Assembly: GCF_000745895.1 (NCBI RefSeq) | Contig: NZ_JQKE01000007.1 | Coordinates: 1-64,000 of the forward strand | Length of the DNA stretch: 64,000 nucleotides | Direction: 5' to 3' | Origin: Stenoxybacter acetivorans DSM 19021 | Lineage (GTDB): Bacteria; Pseudomonadota; Gammaproteobacteria; Burkholderiales; Neisseriaceae | Program-made: the position numbers and the translations under genes | In this document: positions 1 to 8,852 of the stretch, piece by piece | Layout: every line of letters starts with the position of its first letter | How positions within the stretch are numbered: position 1 is the first letter of the stretch | The notes under the pieces: generated by a model | Database searches by the model: none | What the model was told of the DNA's origin: nothing | The model's input: only the letters and a program-made list of their open reading frames with translations

Positions 1-359
1 AAGCCATAATCAGAGGACATGCTGATATTAACAGCGTTCTCCATACAGATGGCTGGCGCGGTTACGACGGTTTGGTTGATGTGGGTTTTGAAAAGCATTT
101 TCGTGTCAATCATGGTAATGATGAGTTTTCCGACGGTAAGGGCAATCATGTAAACGGTATTGAAAGCTTTTGGGGCTTCGCTAAACACCGCTTGGCGAAG
201 TTTAAAGGTATTCATAAGCACTTATTTGAAATTCATCTTAAAGAAACTGAGTTTCGTTTTAACCATAGAGAGCAAAATATCTATAAAATCTTGCTTAAAT
301 GGTTTAGAACCGAGAAAATTTAGTTGTCTTGTTTTTACCTTGTTTGGTTGTCTTGTCCC
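1..359 (+). mobile_element. Right part of an IS1595-family insertion sequence (IS1016-like), cut by the window edge
   Basis: The window opens inside a transposase gene that ends at 323. After its stop come two copies of a TTGTCTTGT motif (about 325-333 and 348-356), the second ending in CCC at 359. That is a plausible terminal inverted repeat end, but the left end lies outside the window, so neither the repeat nor a target duplication can be confirmed. The neighbouring M48 protease gene ends at 425 on the other strand and is not interrupted. Confidence 0.6.
3..323 (+). CDS. IS1595-family transposase, C-terminal part
   Basis: Open from base 3 without a start, so the N-terminal part lies outside the window. 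The visible peptide contains HTDGWRGYDGL, then HVNGIESFWGFAKHRL and KETEFRFNHR. These match the end of the DDE/ISXO2-like catalytic core of IS1595-family (IS1016 group) transposases: the second Asp in the TDGW block, and the N-G-I-E-S/N-F-W block carrying the last acidic residue. The reading frame is intact to its stop, so what is visible gives no sign of inactivation. Transposition capacity cannot be judged without the left half. Confidence 0.75.
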   Translation, partial: AIIRGHADINSVLHTDGWRGYDGLVDVGFEKHFRVNHGNDEFSDGKGNHVNGIESFWGFAKHRLAKFKGIHKHLFEIHLKETEFRFNHREQNIYKILLKWFRTEKI

Positions 360-424
360 AAATATTATTAGACATTATAACTTGCGGAAATTACTTTTTT
401 ATATAACATATTGATTTGATATTA

Positions 425-2422
425 CTACTGCGGCAGCAAGGGCGGGATTGGGCAGCGTAAAATGGCGGCAATGGTACGCATTAAATCACGCTCAGTAAAA
501 TGAATGCGGCCGTCGGCTTGAACGGCGGTCAGCACGGCTTGTAAAACGGCGGCTTTGTCGTCGTCGTTAAGCGCAGCCAAACGCTGTAAAGCGGCTTGCA
601 GCTGCGGCAATGCGGCGGTTTTTATTTGCTGCCATGCAGGTATCGGCGTTATCGCAAACGAGGAAACGGCTGCCTGAAATGCGGCTTGAGCGATGGTTTC
701 ATCGTTGTTGCAACGCGCTGCCCATGCCAAAACCAGAATGATGTCATCGGTGCTTTGGGCGAGTGTGCGGCTGTGATTGGCTGTGTTCGGCGGGGATAAA
801 TGGATGTTCAGCACAGTCCAAATACACCATTCACGCAAGCTGATTTGCCCGTCGGCAATCATAAGCTGCTGCCACATTTTTCTCAGCTGCTGCCATTGCG
901 GCTCAGACATTTCTGCCAAAGCGGGCAATGCCAAATCCAACAGCGGTAAAGCATGGGCGGTAATCAGGCGGTTTTGCCGAGCAAATAAAGATTGGGTCCG
1001 TAAATACAGGTTTCTGTCGTATTGCTCAATGATTTGCCATTGTTTATCGGTAATTTCGGCTTGTTCAGACAGCAATAACACGCACACCAAAGATTGTGCT
1101 TGTTCTGCATCTTGGCTGGCTTCATACCATGCGGGCGACATGTTTTGGCGCAGCCATGCGGCATATTGCAGGTGCTGCGGGTGAATTTGAATGATGTCGG
1201 ACAATGTTTGTTGTCGGATTTGCGATGGCGGCGTGTTTTCCCATGTTTGCGCTTCATCGTATGCCGCTGCTGTGTCGTTGCTGCCCGCAAAGCCGGAATA
1301 AAGGGTATCTGCCGTGTTTTGGTTGCCTGAATGCCATTGTGCGCCATTGTTGTCAGACAAATAGGCGGCAGCGCGTTTATCCAGACGGGCAATGCGCTGT
1401 TTAATTGGCGGGTGAGTCGCCAGCCAACTGCTTAATCCGTTCATTTCACTGAACATAAAATGCGCATATTCCGCTGAGCTGAAACTGCGCCAACGCGGCT
1501 GCGGTTGTGATGCGATTTTAGACAATGCGCGGACTAAGCCTTCTTTTTGCCGCGTGAATTGCACCGCCGATGCGTCTGCCAAAAATTCACGTTGGCGGCT
1601 CACGCTTGCCTGAAGCAACTCAGCCATGACGATGCCGAAAAAATCCAAAATAATTAAAGGAATACCAAGCAAAATGCCGGGTATTCCGGGCGAATATGGT
1701 TCTTTGCGGTTGTATTCAATATCGGCATTGTATTCGATACCGACGTTATTGGGATTTGAGCCGAAGAGCAGCCCGCTTCCCAGATTGCCAATCATCATCA
1801 AGCCGTGCAGCAAGCCGCTTAAACGCATATTCAGGCGCATGTCGCCGTTGAGAATGTGGCTGAATTCATGCGCCACCACTGCTTGCAATTCATCTCGGCT
1901 CAAAGCATCGATTGCTCCTTGCGTTACTGCCACCACGGCATCTTGAGGATTCCAGCCTGCCGCAAATGCGTTGATGCTGCTTTCAGGCAGCCAATAAACT
2001 TTGGGCAAAGGCAAGCCCGCCGCGATTGCCATTTCTTCCACAACATTCAATAATTGCCGCGTGTTGCCGCTGGCTTGATTGGGTAATACCCGCTTGCCGC
2101 CCAAGGCTTCAGCCACCGCCGCGCCGCCGTGTTTTTTCAGTTGCCGCAATCGATAGACACTGCCGCCCAATACCAGTATGAGCATCAGCAATGCACTCCA
2201 GCACCAAATCACCCACATATTTGTCTGCATATTTGTCTGCCAAAAATTGTTGACAGAAGCAGGACACGAATGCAGTGTGCAGGTAAGCGCAAGCAGAAAT
2301 GTGCCGATAAAAGCAATGCAGGTGGCGGTCAATACCACCATCAGAGTCACCGCCGGCACATACAGCCAAATCAACAATCGGCTTAACTGCCGTGCCTTGC
2401 GTTGATGTTCAAAAAAACGCAT
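425..2422 (-). CDS. M48-family membrane metalloprotease
   Basis: This is a 665-residue zinc endopeptidase anchored in the inner membrane. Two hydrophobic segments (about residues 16-48 and 69-89) precede the M48 peptidase domain. The zinc motif HEFSH lies at about 185-189, and a downstream REFLADASAV block near residue 279 supplies the third, glutamate ligand. About 300 further residues rich in Trp, Gln and Ala follow the catalytic domain, with no motif I recognise. The gene starts 12 bases after lemA ends. M48 proteases and LemA proteins are often neighbours, suggesting a shared envelope role, probably in quality control. The substrate is unknown. The start ATG has only a weak ribosome binding site, consistent with coupling to lemA translation. 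Confidence 0.85.
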   Translation of the reverse strand: MRFFEHQRKARQLSRLLIWLYVPAVTLMVVLTATCIAFIGTFLLALTCTLHSCPASVNNFWQTNMQTNMWVIWCWSALLMLILVLGGSVYRLRQLKKHGGAAVAEALGGKRVLPNQASGNTRQLLNVVEEMAIAAGLPLPKVYWLPESSINAFAAGWNPQDAVVAVTQGAIDALSRDELQAVVAHEFSHILNGDMRLNMRLSGLLHGLMMIGNLGSGLLFGSNPNNVGIEYNADIEYNRKEPYSPGIPGILLGIPLIILDFFGIVMAELLQASVSRQREFLADASAVQFTRQKEGLVRALSKIASQPQPRWRSFSSAEYAHFMFSEMNGLSSWLATHPPIKQRIARLDKRAAAYLSDNNGAQWHSGNQNTADTLYSGFAGSNDTAAAYDEAQTWENTPPSQIRQQTLSDIIQIHPQHLQYAAWLRQNMSPAWYEASQDAEQAQSLVCVLLLSEQAEITDKQWQIIEQYDRNLYLRTQSLFARQNRLITAHALPLLDLALPALAEMSEPQWQQLRKMWQQLMIADGQISLREWCIWTVLNIHLSPPNTANHSRTLAQSTDDIILVLAWAARCNNDETIAQAAFQAAVSSFAITPIPAWQQIKTAALPQLQAALQRLAALNDDDKAAVLQAVLTAVQADGRIHFTERDLMRTIAAILRCPIPPLLPQ

Positions 2423-2434
2423 ACGCGGCTCGCT

Positions 2435-3025
2435 TTATAAATTGACTTTCGGGGTGCCTTGAATCAGTTCGCTGTCTTTAAATTGCAGTAGCACTGCGTC
2501 TTTTGCGTGTCCGAACAATGAGGCAAACAGCACAAACGGAAACGATTGACGCAGGGTGTTGTAGTCCATCACGTCATCGTTATAGGCTTGCCGCGCGAAG
2601 GAAACGCGGTTTTCGGTGCTGCTGATTTCCTCGGTTAATTGTTTGAGGTTTTCGCTGGCTTTTAATTCGGGATAGGCTTCAATTTGCACGTTTAAGCCCT
2701 GCAAAGCCCCTGATAATTTTTGCTCACTGCTTGCCATTTGTGCCAAAGCCGCCGGATTTTGCGGCTGATTGTGTGCTGCCTGCAAAGCCGCTAAGGCTTG
2801 ATTTCGTGCCTGTGTTACTGCGGTTAAAGATTGATTTTCGTGTTGTAAATAGGCTTTGGCAACCGTAACTAAGTTGGGAATCAAATCGTAGCGCCGTTTT
2901 AACTGCACTTCGATTTGTGCAAAGGAATTTTGCCACTGGTTTTTACTTCTCACCAATTTGTTGTAGATGTGTATCAAAACACCGGCAATCAGTACCAAAA
3001 CCAATAATGTGATGATTGCAGCCAT
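2435..3025 (-). CDS. lemA: LemA family protein
   Basis: A 196-residue protein with one N-terminal membrane segment (about residues 3-21) followed by a helical, Gln-rich cytoplasmic or periplasmic domain. The blocks YDLIPNLV near residue 50 and ENRVSFARQAYND near 140 are the typical LemA signature. A strong AAGGAG ribosome binding site sits six bases before the ATG. LemA proteins have no settled biochemical function. Position directly ahead of the M48 protease, and behind an unknown Q/T-rich gene, indicates one transcript. The family call is firm; any role is inference. Confidence 0.9.
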   Translation of the reverse strand: MAAIITLLVLVLIAGVLIHIYNKLVRSKNQWQNSFAQIEVQLKRRYDLIPNLVTVAKAYLQHENQSLTAVTQARNQALAALQAAHNQPQNPAALAQMASSEQKLSGALQGLNVQIEAYPELKASENLKQLTEEISSTENRVSFARQAYNDDVMDYNTLRQSFPFVLFASLFGHAKDAVLLQFKDSELIQGTPKVNL

Positions 3026-3034
3026 GTTATCTCC

Positions 3035-4066
3035 TTAGGTGGTTTGTGATGTATCGTTATTTAAATTGTTTGGCGCAGTTTGTTTTTCCTGCGCTTGGGT
3101 TTCCGCTGCATTTTTTTGCGCATCGTCAGCCCAAAGCCGGCTTTGTTTCAAAACATCGGGCAGGTGATGCCGCACGACTTCATCAACAGTATCCGGAATC
3201 TGGGTTAACAGCTGGTGTTGTAAGCTGTTTATCCATTGTACACTGGAAATTTGAATGGCGGTGCGCACCATGCCTGCCAGTGTGTCTGCCAGATGCGGGC
3301 GCAGTTTTTCAGCCAGCCGATTAATCAGCTCGGTTTCGGAAATGCACTGTACGGCGCGGTTTTCCGATTCTTGCGGATTGATAACATGCAAATGCACATG
3401 AGCCACAGCAGCCGATTCTTGCTCGGTGGGGTATTGGTTGTGTTCCGTTGGATTTTCTGCCGCATCAGACTGCGTGCCTGTGTTTTCTGTTTGTGTTTCG
3501 CTGATGATTTCGGCTTTGTTGCGTTTGTCCAAACGAATGCTGACGGCGGGTGTGGTTTCGCTGTCTGCCCGCTGTAAGCAGTCTTGTGCTGCCAACCAAT
3601 CATCTTGCAGCAAAACGGCGGTTTCGGCGGTTGCCTGCCGTTGCTGCCGATTGTGCTGTTGCTGCCATTGCGCCAAATACGCTAAATAGGTTTCTTTGCG
3701 CTGCTCGGGTGTGAGCGATTTGGTTGCGGTTGGGATGGCTGCGGGTGGGTTGGTGTTTTGCACAGGCTGTGTTTTTTTGGTAAGGCTGCCTGAATGAAGG
3801 GTAGCAGACAGCTGCGCCGTTGGGCTGTTCGGGTGGTTGGGCGATGCGTTTTGAATCGCGGGTTGGGGTGGCGGCGCGGTTTTTTTGGATTCAAGCAAGG
3901 CTTCTAATTGACGTTCCCATTCCGGTTTGGTTTCATTTGTTTGAGATGATTGTTCGGGTTGCTGCACGGGGGTTGCCGCCTCAGTAGGTTCGGCAGCCTG
4001 AATGGGTTCGTCGTCATCTAATGTGAAGACAAAGGGGGTTTGTCGGGGATTGTGTTGGTCGTTCAC
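3035..4066 (-). CDS. Unknown Q/T/P-rich protein in the trmB-lemA-M48 cluster
   Basis: I do not recognise this protein of about 343 residues. The first two thirds are low complexity, rich in Gln, Thr, Pro and Ala, with an acidic N-terminus (TLDDDEPIQ). The last 110 or so residues look folded: an amphipathic helical stretch around ELINRLAEKLRPHLADTLAG and QLLTQIPDTVDEVVRHHLP. No signal peptide or membrane segment is visible. I place the start at the GTG at 4066, because a GGAG lies eight bases upstream; a GTG three codons earlier would overlap that site. It ends nine bases before lemA, so it probably shares the transcript. Confidence 0.6.
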   Translation of the reverse strand: MNDQHNPRQTPFVFTLDDDEPIQAAEPTEAATPVQQPEQSSQTNETKPEWERQLEALLESKKTAPPPQPAIQNASPNHPNSPTAQLSATLHSGSLTKKTQPVQNTNPPAAIPTATKSLTPEQRKETYLAYLAQWQQQHNRQQRQATAETAVLLQDDWLAAQDCLQRADSETTPAVSIRLDKRNKAEIISETQTENTGTQSDAAENPTEHNQYPTEQESAAVAHVHLHVINPQESENRAVQCISETELINRLAEKLRPHLADTLAGMVRTAIQISSVQWINSLQHQLLTQIPDTVDEVVRHHLPDVLKQSRLWADDAQKNAAETQAQEKQTAPNNLNNDTSQTT

Positions 4067-4133
4067 GTGCTTCACTCCGATGTTTTGTTCAGTTGATGCG
4101 TGTTTGGCGGGGTTTTACGGGATTTGATGCGGT

Positions 4134-4835
4134 TTATTTTTTGGTAAACACCAAATCCCAAACGCCGTGCCCCAGCCGTTTGCCGCGTGCCTCAAATTTG
4201 GTTTCGGGGCGGTATGCGGGGGTTGGTGCGTAATTATCGGCGGTATTGCAAAGGGTGTCGAACTCGGTTAATACCAAAAGCATTTGTTCGGCATATTCCT
4301 GCCAATCGGTTGCCAAGTGAATATATCCGCCGCTTTTTAAGCAGGGCAGGAGTTTGGCAACAAACGCAGGTTGAATCAAGCGGCGTTTATGGTGGCGTTT
4401 TTTGTGCCACGGGTCGGGAAAAAAGATGTGAATGCCGTCTAAACTTGTCTCACCAAGCATGTTTTCAACCACTTCCACCGCATCGTGCCGCATGACGCGG
4501 ATATTGTTTGATTGGTTTTCATCAATCAATTTCAATAAGTTACCCACGCCCGGACCATGCACGTCAATTGCCAAAAAATCACTTTCAGGCAGCCGCTTGG
4601 CAATTTCAACGGTAGCAACACCCATGCCGAAGCCAATTTCCAGTATTTTTGGGTTGTTTCTTCCAAAAACTTTATTTAAATCAATTATTTTATTTTGGTA
4701 ATCCAATCCAAACGACGACCACAGCGTATCAATGGCGCGTTGCTGTGCGGCGGTCATGTGTCCTTGCCGCAACACAAAGCTGCGGATAGAACGCGGGTAT
4801 TCAGTATCGGTGGGTGCGGTTGTGGTGGTATTCAT
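4134..4835 (-). CDS. trmB: tRNA (guanine-N7-)-methyltransferase
   Basis: TrmB uses S-adenosylmethionine to make 7-methylguanosine at position 46 of the tRNA variable loop. The sequence shows the conserved [11 protein letters not shown] block near the N-terminus, the SAM-binding LEIGFGMG motif, and the [15 protein letters not shown] block with the catalytic Asp. The C-terminus has [13 protein letters not shown] and [12 protein letters not shown]. The ATG at 4835 gives the usual family length of about 233 residues. A TTG at 4877 preceded by GGAG would add 14 residues and cannot be excluded. First gene of the probable trmB-unknown-lemA-M48 transcript. Confidence 0.93.
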   Translation of the reverse strand: MNTTTTAPTDTEYPRSIRSFVLRQGHMTAAQQRAIDTLWSSFGLDYQNKIIDLNKVFGRNNPKILEIGFGMGVATVEIAKRLPESDFLAIDVHGPGVGNLLKLIDENQSNNIRVMRHDAVEVVENMLGETSLDGIHIFFPDPWHKKRHHKRRLIQPAFVAKLLPCLKSGGYIHLATDWQEYAEQMLLVLTEFDTLCNTADNYAPTPAYRPETKFEARGKRLGHGVWDLVFTKK

Positions 4836-5336
4836 ATTTATTTGGATAACAATGCTTGCGTGTTGCTGCGGTGTCAATACCGTTTCTCCACGCGTGAAAA
4901 AGGAGTTTGCGGGTTTTGGGTTGTCTTTAAATGGTGATTATTGCGTCCCTTATTAAATATTGCGTATCTTGCGGTTGTTTTTTGCGTCATGGGTTACTGC
5001 TCATTGGTTAAAATGCCTCGCCTGACGCAAAAATCACCTCTCCATATTTGACGCCATATTTAACTGGAAGCGCAATAAAACAAGCCGCTGTATTATCTGC
5101 CGAGTGCTTTTTATAAATGCAGGCGAGAAAATAAATAAGGTAATTCAAGCGGTAAATACAGGCTGCCTGAAAAAATCAGAAAATTCATTGCTGCCAATCG
5201 GCAATTTATACTGAAAAACAGTGCGTTTGGCCAGTGAATTTATGTGCAATTCGTCGAAAATACCGCGATAAATTTGATTGGAAACAAATCGAGTTTGATA
5301 GAATGTGTCGTTTTTGCTGTTTTGAATGGATTGAAT
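4836..5336. other. Intergenic region between trmB and the unknown gene at 5337
   Basis: About 500 bases without a convincing gene. It holds a pair of perfect inverted arms, TTTTTGCGTCA (4979-4989) and TGACGCAAAAA (5023-5033), separated by 33 bases, plus a few ATTGCG repeats just upstream. An uptake sequence lies at about 5160. The divergent promoters for trmB and the gene at 5337 must be here, but I cannot assign them confidently. Confidence 0.5.
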
Positions 5337-6416
5337 ATGACTGCCTCGCGCCGCTCTCGGTTGCCCGACGCCCGCCCTTATCCCACCGACCCCGTTAAAA
5401 ATGAGTTGCTGATTTATGCTACACAATTGGCAAACGGCGGCGGTAAAGCACAAACGGCGTTGGCACATGAAAGTTTGCACAACGCCATTGCCGCGATGCT
5501 GCTGCAAAAAAATTATTTGGGTTTGTCTGTGGCTTTGGCAATGTCGCCCAATGCGGCGGTTTATGCCGAATTGTGGCGTGGTTTGCAAGCGGTGTTAAAC
5601 GCGTATGACGACACGCAGATGCAATGGTTTGCCTTACCCGTGGTGCTGGTGTGCGGCGCGACGCAAGACACGGAATTGCCCGATACTGTGCCGCAAGCGG
5701 CGATTGACAGTGTATTCGGAGACGCGAAGGTTTATTGTTTGCCGAAATTGCTGTCTGCGGAAACGTTGAGCAGCATCAATGCAGGGCAGTGGTTTGCCGC
5801 CAAGCAAAACCGTGAGCAAGCCGAACAGTTTGCGCAAACGCTGGTTTCAGGCAGCCTGAAAGTGGCAGCGGGGCAATCGGTGTGTGTTGTTTATGCGGTG
5901 GGCTTTGGTGATAAAACCATTCAGGCAGTCTTAAGTAAGCCGTTAAACGATGCGGCATTGCCGTTGATGCAAGTGTGGCAGCAGCATTTTTCAGGCAGCG
6001 GCATCACGCTGTTTGCCAATCCCTTGCCGCCGATGACACCGATGACGGCACTCTATGAGGGCAGCAATATGCGTGCGCGTATGGCGTGTGATGTATTCAC
6101 TGCCAACACGGTTCGCGCTATTCGTTTGCAAAATCCGAGCGTGAGTGCGGTGATTGCCGTCGAAGCGGGTGGGCGTTTATTATTTGGTTTTGATGCGGTT
6201 GATGCTGCTTTTTCGTTTGAACCTCAGGTGTTTGCACGGCAGTTGTCGCCTATGGACAATATTGATTCGTTTATTCAAAACTTTTTGGATTTATTGGTTG
6301 AATGCCGAGTGGAATACGTGCGCTTGCTGGAAGACGTGTTGGCGGAAAATGCCGCTTTTCCGAGCTACGCTCAGGCGCGTCAGATGAAAGGCTGTAATCC
6401 ACTGCTTGAATTATAG
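5337..6416 (+). CDS. Unknown protein, probably soluble
   Basis: A 359-residue protein that I do not recognise. The ATG at 5337 opens with a basic stretch (TASRRSRLPDARPYP) and is preferred over an in-frame start 31 codons earlier, whose extra residues look like non-coding sequence. There is no signal peptide or clear membrane segment. It is rich in Ala, Leu and Val, with several Cys scattered in the middle, and ends in a helical part (FIQNFLDLLVECRVEYVRLLED). Codon use resembles the neighbours, which argues for a native gene. It stands alone between a long intergenic region and the convergent pilT gene. Confidence 0.6.
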   Translation: MTASRRSRLPDARPYPTDPVKNELLIYATQLANGGGKAQTALAHESLHNAIAAMLLQKNYLGLSVALAMSPNAAVYAELWRGLQAVLNAYDDTQMQWFALPVVLVCGATQDTELPDTVPQAAIDSVFGDAKVYCLPKLLSAETLSSINAGQWFAAKQNREQAEQFAQTLVSGSLKVAAGQSVCVVYAVGFGDKTIQAVLSKPLNDAALPLMQVWQQHFSGSGITLFANPLPPMTPMTALYEGSNMRARMACDVFTANTVRAIRLQNPSVSAVIAVEAGGRLLFGFDAVDAAFSFEPQVFARQLSPMDNIDSFIQNFLDLLVECRVEYVRLLEDVLAENAAFPSYAQARQMKGCNPLLEL

Positions 6417-6422
6417 TCATCT

Positions 6423-6485
6423 AAAGGCTGCCTGAAAACCTTGAGTTGTAAACGTGTTACGCTCAGGGGTTTTTCAGGTAGCCTT
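6423..6485. terminator. Bidirectional terminator built from an inverted uptake-sequence pair
   Basis: An uptake sequence at 6425-6436 and an inverted, one-mismatch copy at 6473-6484 (carrying GGTAGCC) form a long stem, extended by CC TTGAG against CTCAGGGG. It lies between the converging gene at 5337 and pilT. Inverted uptake sequences serving as terminators are well known in Neisseria. Confidence 0.65.
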
Positions 6486-6623
6486 ATATAGCTGTACTAT
6501 TATTTTTTCAAAAAAGAAAACATAGCTTATTCAGCAGATTTCAGATAATTAGCCGTAATTTTTTGACTAGTCGTTTTGAAAAATTTAATAGTTTAGCTAT
6601 ATATCTGCTTATGATGAAACTGT

Positions 6624-7664
6624 TTATTGCAGCTGATCCGGATTGTTTGCTTTTGAACGGGCTTCGTCCATGCTGATTTTTCCTGTTTTCAGCAAGTTTT
6701 GCAGGGCTTGGTCAAGGGTTTGCATGCCTGAATTTTGACCGGTTTGCAGCACCGAACCGATTTGGGCAATTTTGTTTTCGCGAATCAGATTGCGCACGGC
6801 AGGTGTACTGAGCATGATTTCATGGGCGGCGACACGGCCATTGCCGTCTTTGGTTTTTAAGAGCGTTTGCGAAATAACTGCCCGTAAACTTTCAGACAGC
6901 ATTGAACGCACCATTTCTTTTTCACTGCCCGGAAATACGTCAATAATCCGATCCACGGTTTTTGCCGCACCGGTGGTGTGTAAAGTACCGAACACCAAGT
7001 GTCCGGTTTCGGCGGCGGTAAGTGCCAAACCAATGGTTTCCGGATCGCGCATCTCGCCGACCAAAATCACATCGGGGTCTTCACGCAGCGCTGACTTCAG
7101 GGCGTTGGCGAAGCTGTGGGTGTGTTCGTGCAATTCGCGCTGATTTACCAATGATTTTTTACATTCATGCACAAACTCAATGGGGTCTTCAATGGTGAGA
7201 ATGTGGGCAGGGTGGTTGGTGTTGATGTAGTCTATCATCGCCGCCAGTGTGGTGGATTTACCGGAACCGGTAGGTCCGGTTACCAATACCATTCCGCGTG
7301 GGGTATCGGCGATTTTCTTGAAAATGGTAGGGCCGTTGAGTTGTTCCAGTGTCAATACTTTGCTGGGAATGGAACGCAAAACGGCGGCAGGACCGCGCTC
7401 AATATTAAACGCGTTCACACGAAAGCGGGATACGCCGGGTAACTCAAAAGAAAAGTCGGTTTCCAGATTTTGCTGATATTGTTTGATTTGATTGTCGTTC
7501 ATGATGGACATGATCATTTTGCCGACTTCATCGCTGCTCATGTCAGGCAAATTGATGCGGCGCATGTCGCCGTGAACGCGAATCATCGGCGGCAAGCCTG
7601 AGCTCAAATGCAAGTCTGATGCTTTGTTTTTAACGGCGAATGCCAATAGGTCGGTAATCTGCAT
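6624..7664 (-). CDS. pilT: Type IV pilus retraction ATPase PilT
   Basis: PilT is the hexameric ATPase that depolymerises type IV pili, powering twitching motility and pulling bound DNA in during transformation. The 346-residue sequence has the N-terminal DLHLSSG block, Walker A GPTGSGKST at 130-138, the Asp box ending LTIEDPIEF, Walker B-region ILVGEMRDPET and the His box TLHTTGAAKT. The C-terminal PAVRNLIRE corresponds to the AIRNLIRE motif specific to PilT, which separates it from PilB and PilU. It lies 41 bases after the DUF1232 gene. No pilU follows within the window. Confidence 0.97.
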   Translation of the reverse strand: MQITDLLAFAVKNKASDLHLSSGLPPMIRVHGDMRRINLPDMSSDEVGKMIMSIMNDNQIKQYQQNLETDFSFELPGVSRFRVNAFNIERGPAAVLRSIPSKVLTLEQLNGPTIFKKIADTPRGMVLVTGPTGSGKSTTLAAMIDYINTNHPAHILTIEDPIEFVHECKKSLVNQRELHEHTHSFANALKSALREDPDVILVGEMRDPETIGLALTAAETGHLVFGTLHTTGAAKTVDRIIDVFPGSEKEMVRSMLSESLRAVISQTLLKTKDGNGRVAAHEIMLSTPAVRNLIRENKIAQIGSVLQTGQNSGMQTLDQALQNLLKTGKISMDEARSKANNPDQLQ

Positions 7665-7705
7665 ATTGTTTTTATTCCTTTTAATTTAAAGGCGGTTGTT
7701 TGCGG

Positions 7706-8071
7706 TTATTTAATGAGCTGGTCTGCGGCTTCTTTGGCGCGCAGCAAAATGTCTTCGTTCATGTGGCTTTTCAGCTGGCTGAACACCAAGGCAATCACTG
7801 CCAAATCATCGGTGAAGCCCAAAGGCCCCAGTAAATCGGGAATGCTGTCGAATGGGCTGACAAAATACAACAGCGCGGCAATAATAATCAATTTGCTTCG
7901 CTTGGGGGTGCTTGGTGATTTCAGTAAAAAATACAAGGCGTAAAGTTGTTTAATGGCGGGTTTTCCCAAACGAAATGCGTATGTTTTGAGCTTATTCAGA
8001 AAGCCTTTTTCGTCCAAACGGCGGCTTTTGAATTTTTCTTGGATTTCTTGAAGTTTTTCGGGGGCGGTCAT
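7706..8071 (-). CDS. YkvA-like DUF1232 membrane protein
   Basis: A 121-residue protein with a charged, helical N-terminus and the DUF1232 core: a hydrophobic segment followed by YFVSPFDSIPDLLGPLGFTDDLAVI, which is the family signature. The function of the family is not established. The ATG at 8071 has AAGGGA seven bases upstream; an earlier TTG overlaps that ribosome binding site and is unlikely. Close spacing ahead of pilT suggests co-transcription, with no evidence that it acts in pilus biology. Confidence 0.8.
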   Translation of the reverse strand: MTAPEKLQEIQEKFKSRRLDEKGFLNKLKTYAFRLGKPAIKQLYALYFLLKSPSTPKRSKLIIIAALLYFVSPFDSIPDLLGPLGFTDDLAVIALVFSQLKSHMNEDILLRAKEAADQLIK

Positions 8072-8165
8072 GTGGATTCCCTTAATCAATAGACAAGCAC
8101 GTTAATACGGGTGCATTTTTTTGGTAATGTAAGCATATATCATTCCATGTGTTATGCGCCATGTG

Positions 8166-8852
8166 TCATGCGGCGGTTGCAAGCAAACTGCCGTCGTGCA
8201 CCGTAAACACGCGCTCGAAACGTGCTGCCAATTCGTCGTCATGCGTAACCACCACTAAGGCGGTTGCCAACTCGTTTTTCAAGTCCAGCATCAAATCCAA
8301 TGCGTTTTGCGCGTTTTGGCGATCCAAATTGCCGGTTGGTTCATCGGCAAGCAGACAAGCGGGGCGGTTTACCAAAGCACGGGCAATGGCGGTGCGCTGA
8401 CGCTCGCCGCCGGATAACTCGCCCGGGCGGTGCAAGATGCGTTGCTTTAAGCCCACTTTTGCCAACATATCGGCGGCGGCGGCTTCCGCTTCCGGCTTGG
8501 GGCGGCGCGCAATCAAAAGCGGCATCATCACATTTTCCAAGGCGGAAAATTCCGGCAATAAATGGTGGAATTGATAAACAAAACCCAGATGCTGATTGCG
8601 CAATTGTCCCAATGCGGTTTGGCTTAAACCCGCCAAATCCTGCCCCATAAGCCGAATCGTGCCTTGCGTGGGCGTGTCTAAACCGCCCAGCAGGTGTAAT
8701 AAAGTGGATTTGCCGCTGCCGGAAGCACCGATAATGCCCACGCTTTGTCCCGGGGCTACCCGCAAATCCAGATGCGCCAATACCGTTACTTGCAGTAAAC
8801 CGTCGTCGTAGCTTTTGGCAACGTTATTGCATTCCAATACCCAATTATTCAT
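8166..8852 (-). CDS. lolD: Lipoprotein-releasing ABC transporter ATPase LolD
   Basis: LolD is the cytoplasmic ATPase that drives transfer of outer-membrane lipoproteins from the inner membrane to LolA. Walker [10 protein letters not shown] lies at 42-50, a Q-loop [12 protein letters not shown] near 98, signature LSGGERQR near 146, and Walker [13 protein letters not shown] follows. The FHHLLPEF block is typical of LolD within the MacB/LolD group. Its ATG at 8852 overlaps the last eight bases of lolC, so translation is likely coupled. Longer in-frame upstream sequence lies entirely within lolC and is not used. Confidence 0.95.
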   Translation of the reverse strand: MNNWVLECNNVAKSYDDGLLQVTVLAHLDLRVAPGQSVGIIGASGSGKSTLLHLLGGLDTPTQGTIRLMGQDLAGLSQTALGQLRNQHLGFVYQFHHLLPEFSALENVMMPLLIARRPKPEAEAAAADMLAKVGLKQRILHRPGELSGGERQRTAIARALVNRPACLLADEPTGNLDRQNAQNALDLMLDLKNELATALVVVTHDDELAARFERVFTVHDGSLLATAA

